Source: Saprospiraceae bacterium (GTDB lineage: Bacteria > Bacteroidota > Bacteroidia > Chitinophagales > Saprospiraceae). From it: a stretch of 64,000 bases of DNA. A model generated the notes under the pieces. It was not told the origin of the DNA. It worked only from the letters and a program-made list of their open reading frames with translations, and did no database searches. The stretch is from assembly GCA_028285085.1 (NCBI GenBank), contig JANQQI010000021.1, positions 1 to 64,000 on the forward strand, written 5' to 3'. Below, piece after piece: positions 51,293 to 60,652 of the stretch; position 1 is the stretch's first letter; each line of letters begins with the position of its first letter. Position numbers and translations under genes: made by a program.

Positions 51293-54200
51293 ATGCGACT
51301 AGTCAGTTTAGGATTCATTTTGCTGGGATGTGTATTGATCAATCCGCTCTTTGGGCAAGTGATTGATCGAGCAGCAAATGGATGTGATTTTCAAAAAATA
51401 TTAGATGAGTATCTCGCTCGTCCTGAAATTAAAGCGCCGGAGGTTATGCACGAAATTGCTTTGAATGCTTATGGCCTGAGAGAAATGAGGACGAGCTGTA
51501 AGTGGCTGGATAGTTTAGTCACTTTACCGAATCTACAGCGACAACCTGTCTATTATCTTGCTCGCCTTGATCAGCATTTAATGTGTCAAACGTCTTTGGA
51601 TTTTGATAGTCTGTCAGCCGAAGTAAAACAGTATTTAGGTACAAATCACGATTTGCTTGCGGTCATCGAACTCATTCGTGTGCATACGCAACTTCGGGCT
51701 AGAAAGCAAGTGGCGGTAGCAGAGATTATCCCGTCTGCCATTGCACGTATCCAGCAACCAAAACTGTATCATCGTGCCATTGCTTTGAGTTATCAGAATT
51801 TATCGAAACACTATTCTGCTAAAGGAGAATTCCTGGAAGGCTTGAAAGTAGCTCACCGCTTGCATGCTTTTGTACAAGAATATTTCCCGAATTGCGCGAC
51901 GCAGTACAATGGGACGTATGTCACCCTCGGTCGACGCCATGCTGATTTGAGTCAATTGGACAGTGCAACTTATTATTTTCAAAAGGCAGTGACTTTTGTG
52001 CAAACCTATCATCCCAATAACTTACGAGCGTTGAGCATGGCGGCGATTAATCTGGGGAGCATCTTGCGTCAACAGGGGCGATATTACGATGCACTCAGTA
52101 TGCTTGATAAGATCCGGCAACAATCAGAGGAGCAATCTGATCGACCCAATATCTACTTGTCTAATATTTATAACGCCCTCGGACTTTGTCACAAACGAAC
52201 GAATCAGCGGAGTCAGGCCATTGATTGCTTTCGACAATCAATCATTTTAGTGGAGCAATCTACCGGTGGAGCAGGGGCACGCCTGATGGTGGCTTGCCAT
52301 AATATTGGCGAAGAATTTTTGGATATGGAGGAGTACGATCTCGCTGAAAAATATTTTTTAAAAAGCCTAGATTTATCTCGTCAATTATTTGGTGCCCAGA
52401 ATCGCTATACGGCGATTACGCTAATGGCAATGGGGAATGTGATACATCGGCGCGGTGAAAGTGAAAGGTGTTTTGAGTATTACGAACGATCACTGGCTAT
52501 GCGTAAAACACTTTATGGAGCTGAGCACCCGCAAGTGGCGCGCCAATATGCGAACTACGCTAGTGTATATAAAGATTTAGGAGAGTTGGAACAGGCCTGG
52601 GCCTATAGTGAGCGAGTGCTTGCCATTTTTCGCAAACATTATGGTCAAATGCATCACGACTTGGCGGAAGCCTATCAAATTCACGCCCAAATTGCCATGG
52701 TACGTAGCGACACTGCAGCGGCTTTTCTGGCCTTAGCAGCGGCGAAACAAGCCTTGGGTTATAAGGATGATTTTAGAAGTGTCTCCGACCTGAACTATTA
52801 TCTAGACTTGGTGCGCGAGGAAGCCCAATTGAGTTTAGCAACGGGCCAGCTTGATAGTGCTTACAGTCAATATGGACACGGTCACCAAGTGTTTCAATAC
52901 GCCTTAGAATTGACAGAAAACAGCGATGATCGATCGCTTCTGATGGCCAATCACCAAGCACTGTTTGATGGTTACGTAGAAGTGCTCGTGCGTCGATCTG
53001 CTCAGTTGGATAATGAACAACTTGAAAAAATTGCCTCGATGATCAATGACCAGGGGAAAAGCTTGAGTTTATACGAGACCTTGGATCAGCAACAACTATT
53101 AAAAGCCATTTTACCTTTTGCGAAGCATCAGAAATTGAAACAACTGCAAGCCCGGATTAAGGCCCTGGATCACGAGTTAGTCAGCTTAGGAATGGATCAG
53201 GAAATGGATAGGCGGCAATTGCTGGATAGCCTGTCCGATACACGGAACACCTTGCATTATTTGGAGCAAGAATTGGATGCCAACTTTCCCGGCTTCGCTC
53301 ACGCTCGCCGGGCCAATACGATCGAAGGCATGTGGGACGGTGTATCTTCCGAAGCTGCTGATCATGCCATCTTGGATTACCGCTTGCTCGATCAGCACTT
53401 GTATTGTTTTGTCTGGTATGATAACCGCTTGAATGTATCTCAAGTCAGATTGCCCCAAACATTTACTGACCAGATAGATCGATTTTTTACCCAACTCAAT
53501 CATCCTGATAGTACTGTTGCCGAAACCCTGAGTCAGATTTTTTTAGCGCCATTAGAAAGCCTTCCGGCCAAGGTTAAGCGCTTAACGATCATCCCGGATC
53601 GGCGGTTAGCACATGTCCCTTTGGGCGCTTTGCAGTGGAAGGATCAGTATCTGCTGGAACATTTTGCGATCCATTATGCCAATTCAGCGAGTACCCTGGC
53701 CATACAGCGAGAATTAACTAAAAATCAGCAAGACTATACGTTCACCGGCTTTGCACCGGACTACTCCCGGCCAGTGGATACCTTGGAAGAGCCAATGTAT
53801 GCTCAGGTTGTGCGTTTGGGGCAATGGGCATTGCCCTTCGCCCGGGAGGAGGTACTCAATATAGCCCGGCAGCTCCCCCGGAGTCAGACCTTTCTTGGGA
53901 GCGCTGCCTCCAAGACCGAGCTCTTTACGGCGCTCCGCCACAGCCAGGTGGTGCATCTGTCGATGCACGCTGAGGTTGATCCGGCCCTCCCAACGAATAG
54001 TCGGCTGCTTTTTGCACTCGAATCGGATAGCCTGGCCGAGCATTTGTTTTTGCACGAGCTGTATCATTTGCCTGCTGAAGCGGAGTTGGTGGTGTTGAGT
54101 GCCTGTGAAACCGGGCGGGGTCGGCAGTACAGGGGGGACGGTATCAGCAGTCTGGGGAATGGCTTTCTGTACGCTGGTGTACCAAGTGTGGTGATGTCGC

Positions 54201-54487
54201 TCTGGAAAGTCCCCGACGAAAGTACCGCCAAAATTATGACGGCCTTTTATCAGTATTTACAAGCTGGGTTATCGAAGAGTATTGCCCTCCAGAAAGCTAA
54301 GCAAGATTATCTCGCGCAAACGGTGGCCTCACAGCAGCAGCATCCGTATTATTGGGCGGGTTTTGTGATTGTAGGCGATGATGCCCCTTTAGATTTTTCG
54401 GGTGGTTATACCCTGTGGTGGTGGGGACTGTTGGGGTTGGGCGCGGTGCTGGGTGGACTAAGCTGGTGGAGAAAGCGACGTGCTTAG
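51293..54487 (+). CDS. Exported TPR-CHAT protein with C-terminal transmembrane anchor
   Basis: This 1064-residue protein starts at ATG 51293, where a signal peptide begins (1-21, NPLFGQ). Residues about 130-560 hold some ten TPR units (SAIDCFRQSIILVEQS..., YDLAEKYFLKSLDLSRQLFG). The CHAT caspase-like domain covers about 690-1030. The catalytic dyad is intact: H892 in VVHLSMHAEV and C938 in VVLSACETG, followed by LGNGFLYAGVPSVVMSLWKVPD. A transmembrane helix near the end (WWWGLLGLGAVLGGLSW) is followed by the positive KRRA tail. The protein is exported and anchored, so the domain probably faces the periplasm or exterior. Divergent sigma/anti-sigma genes suggest a linked signalling pathway. Confidence 0.9.
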   Translation: MRLVSLGFILLGCVLINPLFGQVIDRAANGCDFQKILDEYLARPEIKAPEVMHEIALNAYGLREMRTSCKWLDSLVTLPNLQRQPVYYLARLDQHLMCQTSLDFDSLSAEVKQYLGTNHDLLAVIELIRVHTQLRARKQVAVAEIIPSAIARIQQPKLYHRAIALSYQNLSKHYSAKGEFLEGLKVAHRLHAFVQEYFPNCATQYNGTYVTLGRRHADLSQLDSATYYFQKAVTFVQTYHPNNLRALSMAAINLGSILRQQGRYYDALSMLDKIRQQSEEQSDRPNIYLSNIYNALGLCHKRTNQRSQAIDCFRQSIILVEQSTGGAGARLMVACHNIGEEFLDMEEYDLAEKYFLKSLDLSRQLFGAQNRYTAITLMAMGNVIHRRGESERCFEYYERSLAMRKTLYGAEHPQVARQYANYASVYKDLGELEQAWAYSERVLAIFRKHYGQMHHDLAEAYQIHAQIAMVRSDTAAAFLALAAAKQALGYKDDFRSVSDLNYYLDLVREEAQLSLATGQLDSAYSQYGHGHQVFQYALELTENSDDRSLLMANHQALFDGYVEVLVRRSAQLDNEQLEKIASMINDQGKSLSLYETLDQQQLLKAILPFAKHQKLKQLQARIKALDHELVSLGMDQEMDRRQLLDSLSDTRNTLHYLEQELDANFPGFAHARRANTIEGMWDGVSSEAADHAILDYRLLDQHLYCFVWYDNRLNVSQVRLPQTFTDQIDRFFTQLNHPDSTVAETLSQIFLAPLESLPAKVKRLTIIPDRRLAHVPLGALQWKDQYLLEHFAIHYANSASTLAIQRELTKNQQDYTFTGFAPDYSRPVDTLEEPMYAQVVRLGQWALPFAREEVLNIARQLPRSQTFLGSAASKTELFTALRHSQVVHLSMHAEVDPALPTNSRLLFALESDSLAEHLFLHELYHLPAEAELVVLSACETGRGRQYRGDGISSLGNGFLYAGVPSVVMSLWKVPDESTAKIMTAFYQYLQAGLSKSIALQKAKQDYLAQTVASQQQHPYYWAGFVIVGDDAPLDFSGGYTLWWWGLLGLGAVLGGLSWWRKRRA

Positions 54488-54500
54488 TGCTCAAAAAAGT

Positions 54501-54530
54501 AAGCCCGAATAACGTCAGTTATCCGGGCTT
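54501..54530 (-). terminator. Terminator for the AhpD-like gene
   Basis: AAGCCCG-G-ATAAC pairs with GTTAT-CGGGCTT around a short loop. On the minus strand it is followed by ACTTTTTTG, so it best terminates the AhpD-like gene. Confidence 0.78.
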
Positions 54531-54546
54531 AAATATATCTCAAGTG

Positions 54547-55095
54547 TTATGCAGTTACCGTATCAAGAGCTGGCGCCGCTGGAAAATCAACGGGGATTTG
54601 GGTGACGCCGTGCAAAAAATTACTAACGATTTTATCGCCGATAACGACGAGGATGTCCACAAGATTTGCTTTATCGTAGCCAGCCGTAAAGAGTTGATCT
54701 ACACTATTTGCTTGGGGTTTACCGCGATTGATAGTGGTGTCCTGGACAAATTTTGCGAGCGCATCAATCTTAGCGTCGAAGCTCGCGCTGCCACCTCTGA
54801 TTTCGATGATTTGCTCATCGGTAAAGCCATTCATCTTACCCAGCGCGGTGTGAGCAGCAAGGCAATAAGCACAATCATTTACCTGACTAACGACGAGGTT
54901 GATAACTTCACGCTCTTTGGCTTTCAGCGTGCTTTTACGGTTTTGAAGAGTCAGGTAGTCGCCCAACGCCGTATCATTGTAAGCAAAAGTCGCGTATAGG
55001 TTTGGAACAAAGCCCAAGCCTTTTTGCAGGTTATCAAAAATGGCTTGATTGTTTTCAGAAACTTGGTCGCGAGTTGGGACTGTGAAAGAAGTCAT
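54547..55095 (-). CDS. Carboxymuconolactone decarboxylase/AhpD-family protein
   Basis: This is a 182-residue protein with the AhpD catalytic motif DCAYCLAAH, giving C75, C78 and H82. KGLGFVPNLYATFA and EREVINLVVSQVN are typical family segments. Members act as alkylhydroperoxidases that cycle through a disulphide. It has its own promoter region, with an inverted repeat at 55098-55143, and ends at a strong terminator. Confidence 0.92.
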   Translation of the reverse strand: MTSFTVPTRDQVSENNQAIFDNLQKGLGFVPNLYATFAYNDTALGDYLTLQNRKSTLKAKEREVINLVVSQVNDCAYCLAAHTALGKMNGFTDEQIIEIRGGSASFDAKIDALAKFVQDTTINRGKPQANSVDQLFTAGYDKANLVDILVVIGDKIVSNFLHGVTQIPVDFPAAPALDTVTA

Positions 55096-55585
55096 GATTG
55101 TACTATTTTTTTAATGAATAATTAATTAAAAGTGATAGTACAAATATGGGGCAGTTGACCGCCTTAGCGATAGGATGAATTTCCCGAGGGCTGGTACAAA
55201 TTTCCCTAAAGCATGTTTAAACGTGTATTTTTGATTGAAACCTTGATTTTTAAAGGAGAGAAGTTTGCATTTTAACGCACAGACCACATCATTCATCTAT
55301 GATTAATCGTAATTATTCACACGAGTACAATATATTATAATAACCTTAGATGTTTTGGCGTGAAGAAATTAAATGGCGGGTTGGCCCTTATCTCTGAAGT
55401 TTCCAGAAGTAAAATAGCGTAACTGTTTTGCTGACCTTGGAAAGTTCGCGGGCAGCGTATTTAATTTTAGTCAAAAGATCTGAGTTACGGCTTTTTGGGT
55501 TACTTTTTCAGCTGAAGGAAAAAGTAGTCAACACTAGTACATAGCTCGATTTACTGCTCGAAAATCTCTTAGCCAGTTAGTCTCC
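55096..55585. other. Intergenic region upstream of the AhpD-like gene
   Basis: This 490-bp gap holds the promoter and inverted repeat of the AhpD-like gene at its left end. The rest (about 55150-55585) contains no gene I can defend; translations are broken by stops in all frames. Confidence 0.5.
55098..55143 (-). promoter_or_regulatory. Inverted repeat in the AhpD-like gene leader
   Basis: TTGTACTAT (55098-55106) and ATAGTACAA (55135-55143) are perfect 9-bp inverted arms 28 bp apart. The right arm lies at a -7-like sequence, CATATTTG on the minus strand. This could be an operator sensing oxidants or electrophiles. Confidence 0.4.
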
Positions 55586-56536
55586 TCATGAGCGCCAGGC
55601 ATCCAACATCTGCAGCCAACGGGAGTTATAGCGATAAATCCGTGAATAAGCTTGCTGGCGGGCACCAAACTGCCGACGGACACGCTCAATAGGCTGAATC
55701 ATACTGCCTTCGAAATCAAAAATATTAAGACCTAGTTGCTCCTTGGTGAAGCGGATGGCCTCCCAGGTTAGTAAAATACCGGCGCCACTGCTGCGTAGCT
55801 CAGGATGATCGCCGGCCATATGATAATACACCCGGTCGTGGTCGACGAGCAAATAAACCGTGGAATGAATCCGATCTTGCTCGTCTACGGCAAAGAGAAT
55901 ATGCCGGGCTTGTTGCGCTTGTAAGGCGGCATCATAGCGCAAAAAGAAATTTTCGGAAAACGGAAAGGGAATTCCCTGGCGTTCAAAGCTGAGTTTTTCG
56001 ATGCGAAAGAAATCTTGTGGACTGCGATCGGTCACGATGCGCACCTGTTCTTTGGCCTTGCGGATTTTGTGATTGCGGTAGTCGGCACTTAATCCGGCAT
56101 AAACTTGATCTAGGTCACTTAGGTCGTCTAAGATATAAGAGTAATGCGTTTGCTGTCGATAGCCTGCCCAATAAAAAGGAAGCCAATCGGTGAAGTCGTA
56201 GTAAAAATTTTGGTTGAAGTAAGCGGCGCGGGGTAAATTGGCGATAAACTCCGCGCAAATTTTGTGCTGCTGTCGTGCACTTTGAAAATCGGGATGAAAG
56301 TAAGCCCCAAGATGTTTGGTGAGGTGAGGCATATTAATCACACGCAGCGGACCACGCTGCCGCCAATACCAGGGCATGACGCCGACCGTTTGCCCACCAC
56401 GCTCTACAATCACGACAGACCATCCCTCCTTATCCGATTGACAGACCGCATTGAGGTACCAATCCTGAGCAAAGACCGGGACAACCCCCGGATGTTTGGT
56501 ACAAAAGGCATGGTATTTTTCTTTATTTTCTGTCAT
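55586..56536 (-). CDS. GNAT/FemAB-like acyltransferase
   Basis: This is a 316-residue protein of the BioF2/CelD-like GNAT fold. ATG 56536 is used, the likeliest start; an ATG at 56575 would add 13 residues. Signature parts: PVFAQDWYLNAVC near the N terminus, LSADYRNHKIRKAKEQV in the middle, and GAGILLTWEAIRFTKEQLGLNIFDFEGSM towards the end. Members transfer acyl or aminoacyl groups in envelope or exopolysaccharide synthesis. The substrate is unknown. It is divergent from an AraC regulator. Confidence 0.85.
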   Translation of the reverse strand: MTENKEKYHAFCTKHPGVVPVFAQDWYLNAVCQSDKEGWSVVIVERGGQTVGVMPWYWRQRGPLRVINMPHLTKHLGAYFHPDFQSARQQHKICAEFIANLPRAAYFNQNFYYDFTDWLPFYWAGYRQQTHYSYILDDLSDLDQVYAGLSADYRNHKIRKAKEQVRIVTDRSPQDFFRIEKLSFERQGIPFPFSENFFLRYDAALQAQQARHILFAVDEQDRIHSTVYLLVDHDRVYYHMAGDHPELRSSGAGILLTWEAIRFTKEQLGLNIFDFEGSMIQPIERVRRQFGARQQAYSRIYRYNSRWLQMLDAWRS

Positions 56537-56703
56537 GTGATCTTTGCTCGTATGATCTGTGCGAAATATAGGCAATTCGATCTACATTCGGTGTGATTTG
56601 GTAAATTACGGACAAGGACACACGGATATCTATAAAACTATTTTACACCTTCATGCCTTTATTAAAAATAAAGTCGCCAAGCAGCTTAATTACTACCATA
56701 CTT

Positions 56704-57552
56704 ATGCAGTACGAATTTACCAATCAAAAACTAGGTTCCATTTTTGGCCTAACGGACTATCTACAGCGGGACGGATCACAGTTTTCAATCCATCAAGGCA
56801 TTGTTCGTATTCTTTGGAACCGAAACGCAGAGGCGGTAGATATTCGTATCGACGATCTCAAAATCACATTACAGCCCAATCAGATTGTGACGACGACTTT
56901 TTTACAGCATGTAAGTTTTCCGCCACAGAGTCTGCCTATCACCGCTTTTCTCTTCAATCGTGAGTTCTATTGTATAGTCGACCATGATAGTGAGGTATCT
57001 TGCAATGGCATTTTATTTTTTGGAACTCAGGATATTCCGGTAATTACCATCCCGGAAGACCAGTTGCGTAAATTCGAGTTGTTGTTGGAAGTTGTGAAAG
57101 AAGAATTTAAAACCGTTGACCAAATCCAGGGCGACATGCTGCAAATGCTGCTCAAACGCCTGATCATTATTTGTACACGCCTGGCCAAGGAGCAATTGAT
57201 CGTTAAGACACTAAATGACACCCATATTGAGGCTATCCGCCAATTTAATTATTTGGTGGATATGCATTATCGTACCAAACGCAAGGTGAAAGATTACGCA
57301 GAATTGATGCATCGATCACCTAAGACCTTGTCCAATCTCTTTGCCGTTTACAATCAAAAATCACCTCAGCAAATTATTCAGGAGCGTATTGTCTTGGAGG
57401 CCAAGCGATTGATCTTGTTTACGGATAAGCAAAGTCAGGAGATTGCTTATGATCTTGGGTTTGATGATCCGGCTTACTTCAGTCGTTATTTTAAGAAAAT
57501 TGCTCAGGTCAGCCCTTCGGAATTTAAAGAAAAACATGTGTTAGCATCCTAG
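56704..57552 (+). CDS. AraC-family transcriptional regulator
   Basis: This is a 282-residue regulator. ATG 56704 (MQYEFTNQKL) is preferred over ATG 56653, since the intervening residues look non-coding. The N-terminal cupin-like part (1-135) contains FLFNREFYCIVDHDSEVS. The C-terminal DNA-binding domain (about 185-282) contains LMHRSPKTLSNLFAVYNQKSPQQII and IAYDLGFDDPAYFSRYFKKIAQVSPSEF. The ligand and target are unknown. It is 58 bp upstream of an acetyltransferase gene on the same strand and divergent from the acyltransferase gene. Confidence 0.88.
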   Translation: MQYEFTNQKLGSIFGLTDYLQRDGSQFSIHQGIVRILWNRNAEAVDIRIDDLKITLQPNQIVTTTFLQHVSFPPQSLPITAFLFNREFYCIVDHDSEVSCNGILFFGTQDIPVITIPEDQLRKFELLLEVVKEEFKTVDQIQGDMLQMLLKRLIIICTRLAKEQLIVKTLNDTHIEAIRQFNYLVDMHYRTKRKVKDYAELMHRSPKTLSNLFAVYNQKSPQQIIQERIVLEAKRLILFTDKQSQEIAYDLGFDDPAYFSRYFKKIAQVSPSEFKEKHVLAS

Positions 57553-57610
57553 TATTATGACTCCGAATTAAATTAGCCTTTTTACTTTGCTACTGAGAGA
57601 AATTTAAACA

Positions 57611-58117
57611 ATGTCATTGATACAATTAGAAACCGATCGTACCTTCCTGATTCCTTTTCAAACCCACGAAAATCTCCTCTTTCACCGCATCAATACGGAC
57701 CCCTTTGTACGTAAAAATTTGTGGGACAACGACATCATCAGCCTCGATACTGCGCAGGAAATTATGAATGCTAATGCGCAGTATTTTACCGAACGACAGT
57801 TTGGTTTATGGAAAATTCAGGATAAAGAGAGCAAACATATTCTGGGATATGCCGGCCTTTGGTATTTCTTTGATGAATCGCAGCCGCAATTACTGTATGC
57901 GCTTTTAGAACCGTATACCGGTAAAGGACTAGCGACCGAGTGTGCTAGCCAGGTGGTGAATTATGCACTTGAAATTTTAGGCTTTGATTATGTAATTGCA
58001 GCTACGGATCAGAATCATAGTGTATCGCAACGCGTAGCGCAACGGATTGGGATGCGTTTTGTAGAAGAACGTGTGGAGAATGGGAAGAGAACGTATTTTT
58101 ATCGAATTGATAAGTAG
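57611..58117 (+). CDS. RimJ/RimL-type GNAT acetyltransferase
   Basis: This is a 168-residue GNAT protein. It shows LGYAGLWYFFDESQPQLLYALLEPYTGKGLATECASQVVNYA, where GKGLATE is the acetyl-CoA loop, then ATDQNHSVSQRVAQRIGMRFVEE. It resembles N-terminal or small-molecule acetyltransferases of the RimJ/RimL type. It has its own start 58 bp after the AraC regulator; cotranscription is possible. Confidence 0.9.
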   Translation: MSLIQLETDRTFLIPFQTHENLLFHRINTDPFVRKNLWDNDIISLDTAQEIMNANAQYFTERQFGLWKIQDKESKHILGYAGLWYFFDESQPQLLYALLEPYTGKGLATECASQVVNYALEILGFDYVIAATDQNHSVSQRVAQRIGMRFVEERVENGKRTYFYRIDK

Positions 58118-58130
58118 TCGTGAGATTTTT

Positions 58131-59939
58131 TTAAAACAAACTCACATATCCAAAATGGGTTTTCAGATTTCGAAAATCGTAGGTGTTATCCGGTAAGCGG
58201 CCTAGAGCAAGACTAAACCCAAATATCCCCACCCCGGTCTCAAAGGTAATCCCCGCACCAAAGCCCAGCGGATGATTAATTTGTCGTTGAGCAGTAGTAA
58301 TATTCTCCACGTAACCATAATCGGCAAAGGTGTAGAGATAAGAATTTTGGCCGATGAGGAGGCGGTATTCCAAAGTGAAAACGGCATAATTCGTTGCAAA
58401 GATTGACTCTTCATCGTAGCCGCGCATGATGCGATTACCGCCGATACGAAACTGCTCGTTTTGGTAAACCTTATTTTCCGAAATGATCATACCGCCTCGC
58501 GCTTCACCTTTGATGACACTGTTGGCAAACAAAGGAAGATAACCCGCAATTTGCCCGGAGAGCCGATATTGGAAAGTCCGTAGTTCGAGGGTATCGTAAA
58601 GGCTCTCGAATTTGAAGGAAGGATCATCTGCATCATTCAGGCTAACGATGGCGTTATTTTTCTTGATGGTTTTAACCCCAGCACCACCACGCAGCAAGGT
58701 GCCCCAACCGCGTCGCGGATTGAAACGATAATCCAATTGCTGCCAGTTGTATTCTAGCCCAAAAGTAGAATTACTCACGTCCAGATTGGAAGGCAAGCGT
58801 CGACTTTGGCGAATAATATTTTCGTCGACGGTTAGTACATTGGTGGAGAGGCGATTCCAAAAAGCTTTTAGATAATTGCCGCCCTCCATCAGGTATTGAA
58901 CTCCGAGGTCAGATTCGATATCGAGGTATGACGTGTCGCGTTTGTAGAGGCGAAAGCCGGTATCAAGACCAAAAGGTAGATTCAAAACGTAGGGATAAGC
59001 GAATTCCAGTTCGAGCTCTTGGGTCTGCGGGCGCAGTTGCTCGAACTGCGCATAAATACGTTCACCCAGCCCAAATTGGTTGTACATTTCAGCATCGAAG
59101 GTCGCTGTAAATTGAAAGCGCCGCACATCCACATTTTGTCCGATATTGGAGGTGTTGGTAGGCAGGAAACCAAAAATAAAATCAAAGCGACTGGCTTTCT
59201 TACGTTCCAAAAATAGATTTACTGTGGCTTTATCGTTCGTAAAAGTAACCGTCACATTTTGTTTTTCTTGCAAAAACGGTAATTCACGCAAGCGATTACG
59301 GATTTTCAACACTTTGGATTTATCGTATAAGTCACCGGCTTGGATACCGAGGTACTGTTCCAGATAAGCGGTGGAGATGCGCGCATCCCCAATGATATTT
59401 AACGCATCGAAGATGATGCGCTTTTGTTTGTCCATAAAGATTTGGGCGGCCACCTGGCCGTCTACGATGCGGATACTATCGAGCCAAACTCTAGCAAAAG
59501 GATAGCCATTGTTTTCGGCATAATCGAGGAGGTCTTTTTGCATCTCAACCACTTCGGCATAATTGAAGGGCTGTCGATTGTACAAGCGCTCGCGGTAGCC
59601 TACTCGGCTTAAAAAATTCTTATCGACATTGCCATTGCGCAGATGCGCCCAACGATACGTTTGCCCTTGATGTAGCCGGGCGGTCACCAGGCTATCTTGC
59701 CAGATGATTTTGTCAAAAGAGGCTTCGAGGTAAGCCAGGCCTTGCAATTGAAGGAGTATCTCTGCCAGTGCCTTTTGCACAGAGAGCGAATCTGGGAATT
59801 GGGTTTCGTAGGCTAAATTTCCTTCGGCCAGTTGTTCTTGGTCCAGCAACTCGATCTCCAGGCGATAGCGATCTGATTGCCCGAATAAGGTATTCAGAAC
59901 ACCACCAACCAGCAGAATAATGCAAAGGATCGAGCGCAT
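58131..59939 (-). CDS. BamA/TamA-family outer-membrane protein
   Basis: This is a 602-residue protein with a signal peptide (1-21, LFGQ). Residues about 25-240 contain POTRA-type units (DALNIIGDARISTAYLEQYLGIQAGDLYDKSKVLKIRNRLRELPFL), and residues 250-602 form the 16-strand barrel. YGYVENITT, GFGAGITFETGVGIFGFSLALGRLPD and a terminal FGYVSLF are as in surface-antigen proteins. It probably inserts or exports outer-membrane proteins or lipids. It is a paralogue of the canonical BamA. It overlaps nothing; the AlkA-like gene is upstream by 11 bp on the same strand, so cotranscription is likely. Confidence 0.88.
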   Translation of the reverse strand: MRSILCIILLVGGVLNTLFGQSDRYRLEIELLDQEQLAEGNLAYETQFPDSLSVQKALAEILLQLQGLAYLEASFDKIIWQDSLVTARLHQGQTYRWAHLRNGNVDKNFLSRVGYRERLYNRQPFNYAEVVEMQKDLLDYAENNGYPFARVWLDSIRIVDGQVAAQIFMDKQKRIIFDALNIIGDARISTAYLEQYLGIQAGDLYDKSKVLKIRNRLRELPFLQEKQNVTVTFTNDKATVNLFLERKKASRFDFIFGFLPTNTSNIGQNVDVRRFQFTATFDAEMYNQFGLGERIYAQFEQLRPQTQELELEFAYPYVLNLPFGLDTGFRLYKRDTSYLDIESDLGVQYLMEGGNYLKAFWNRLSTNVLTVDENIIRQSRRLPSNLDVSNSTFGLEYNWQQLDYRFNPRRGWGTLLRGGAGVKTIKKNNAIVSLNDADDPSFKFESLYDTLELRTFQYRLSGQIAGYLPLFANSVIKGEARGGMIISENKVYQNEQFRIGGNRIMRGYDEESIFATNYAVFTLEYRLLIGQNSYLYTFADYGYVENITTAQRQINHPLGFGAGITFETGVGIFGFSLALGRLPDNTYDFRNLKTHFGYVSLF

Positions 59940-59950
59940 GAAGATTCAAA

Positions 59951-60556
59951 TTATGATTGAGTTGCTTTTTTCCATTCCAACAAATACCTAACCGCATAAG
60001 ATCGGTACGGTGTCCAGGGAGCCGCTAGTGCGCGCATTTCGGCTTTCAGTTTCTGTTCCGGGCGAATGCTGTAAAGTTTGGTCATGAGTTGTTTGAGATG
60101 ATAATCATTCAATGGCAGAATATCGGGCCGCTGAAGTGTATAGAGTAAAAGCATGTTGATAGTCCATTCACCCACTCCCTTGATTTCCGACAAGAGCCCT
60201 TTGACTTCAATATCACTGAGCGTCGACCAATCCACTTTACTGTTTTGAAAAAAATCGACAATACGCACGATCGTTTCGTATTTCCGCATCGATAGTTTTA
60301 CGTCTTGCAGGGCCGTTTTTTCAAAATGTTCGAACTGTTCTATCGTCAAAATGGCCAGATTGGCCTTTTCAAGTAGTTTTGTAAAATACTTTTTTGTGCT
60401 GCGATAATGGATTTGCTGTTCAATAATACAACTCATCAAATCGTGGAAAACATTATGCGTAGAGACGATTTCAGGCAAATCAACGAGAGCAATGATTTTA
60501 GCCAGTTGTGGATCTATTTGCAGCAGGTGTTTTCGGATATCGGAATCGTTCTTCAT
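59951..60556 (-). CDS. DNA-3-methyladenine glycosylase II (AlkA-like)
   Basis: This is a 201-residue base-excision glycosylase of the HhH-GPD superfamily. The helix-hairpin-helix segment is SEIKGVGEWTINMLLLYTL, followed by the catalytic Asp in ILPLNDYHLKQLM. N-terminal HDLMSCIIEQQIHYRSTKKYF matches family members. It removes alkylated purines from DNA. It lacks the N-terminal domain of E. coli AlkA, as in many short homologues. Confidence 0.9.
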   Translation of the reverse strand: MKNDSDIRKHLLQIDPQLAKIIALVDLPEIVSTHNVFHDLMSCIIEQQIHYRSTKKYFTKLLEKANLAILTIEQFEHFEKTALQDVKLSMRKYETIVRIVDFFQNSKVDWSTLSDIEVKGLLSEIKGVGEWTINMLLLYTLQRPDILPLNDYHLKQLMTKLYSIRPEQKLKAEMRALAAPWTPYRSYAVRYLLEWKKATQS

Positions 60557-60652
60557 TAAATATTTTACAAGTTAAGTAGAGCTAGATCATTAGTTGCCGA
60601 AGGAGTGGAAATCAGATGAGGTAATCTGGGGATAAAAACTGACCTTTGTAGC

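Noticed and set aside
55360-55560. Possible remnant of a transposase or other gene upstream of the acyltransferase gene
   Set aside because: Stops interrupt all frames and no family motif is visible.
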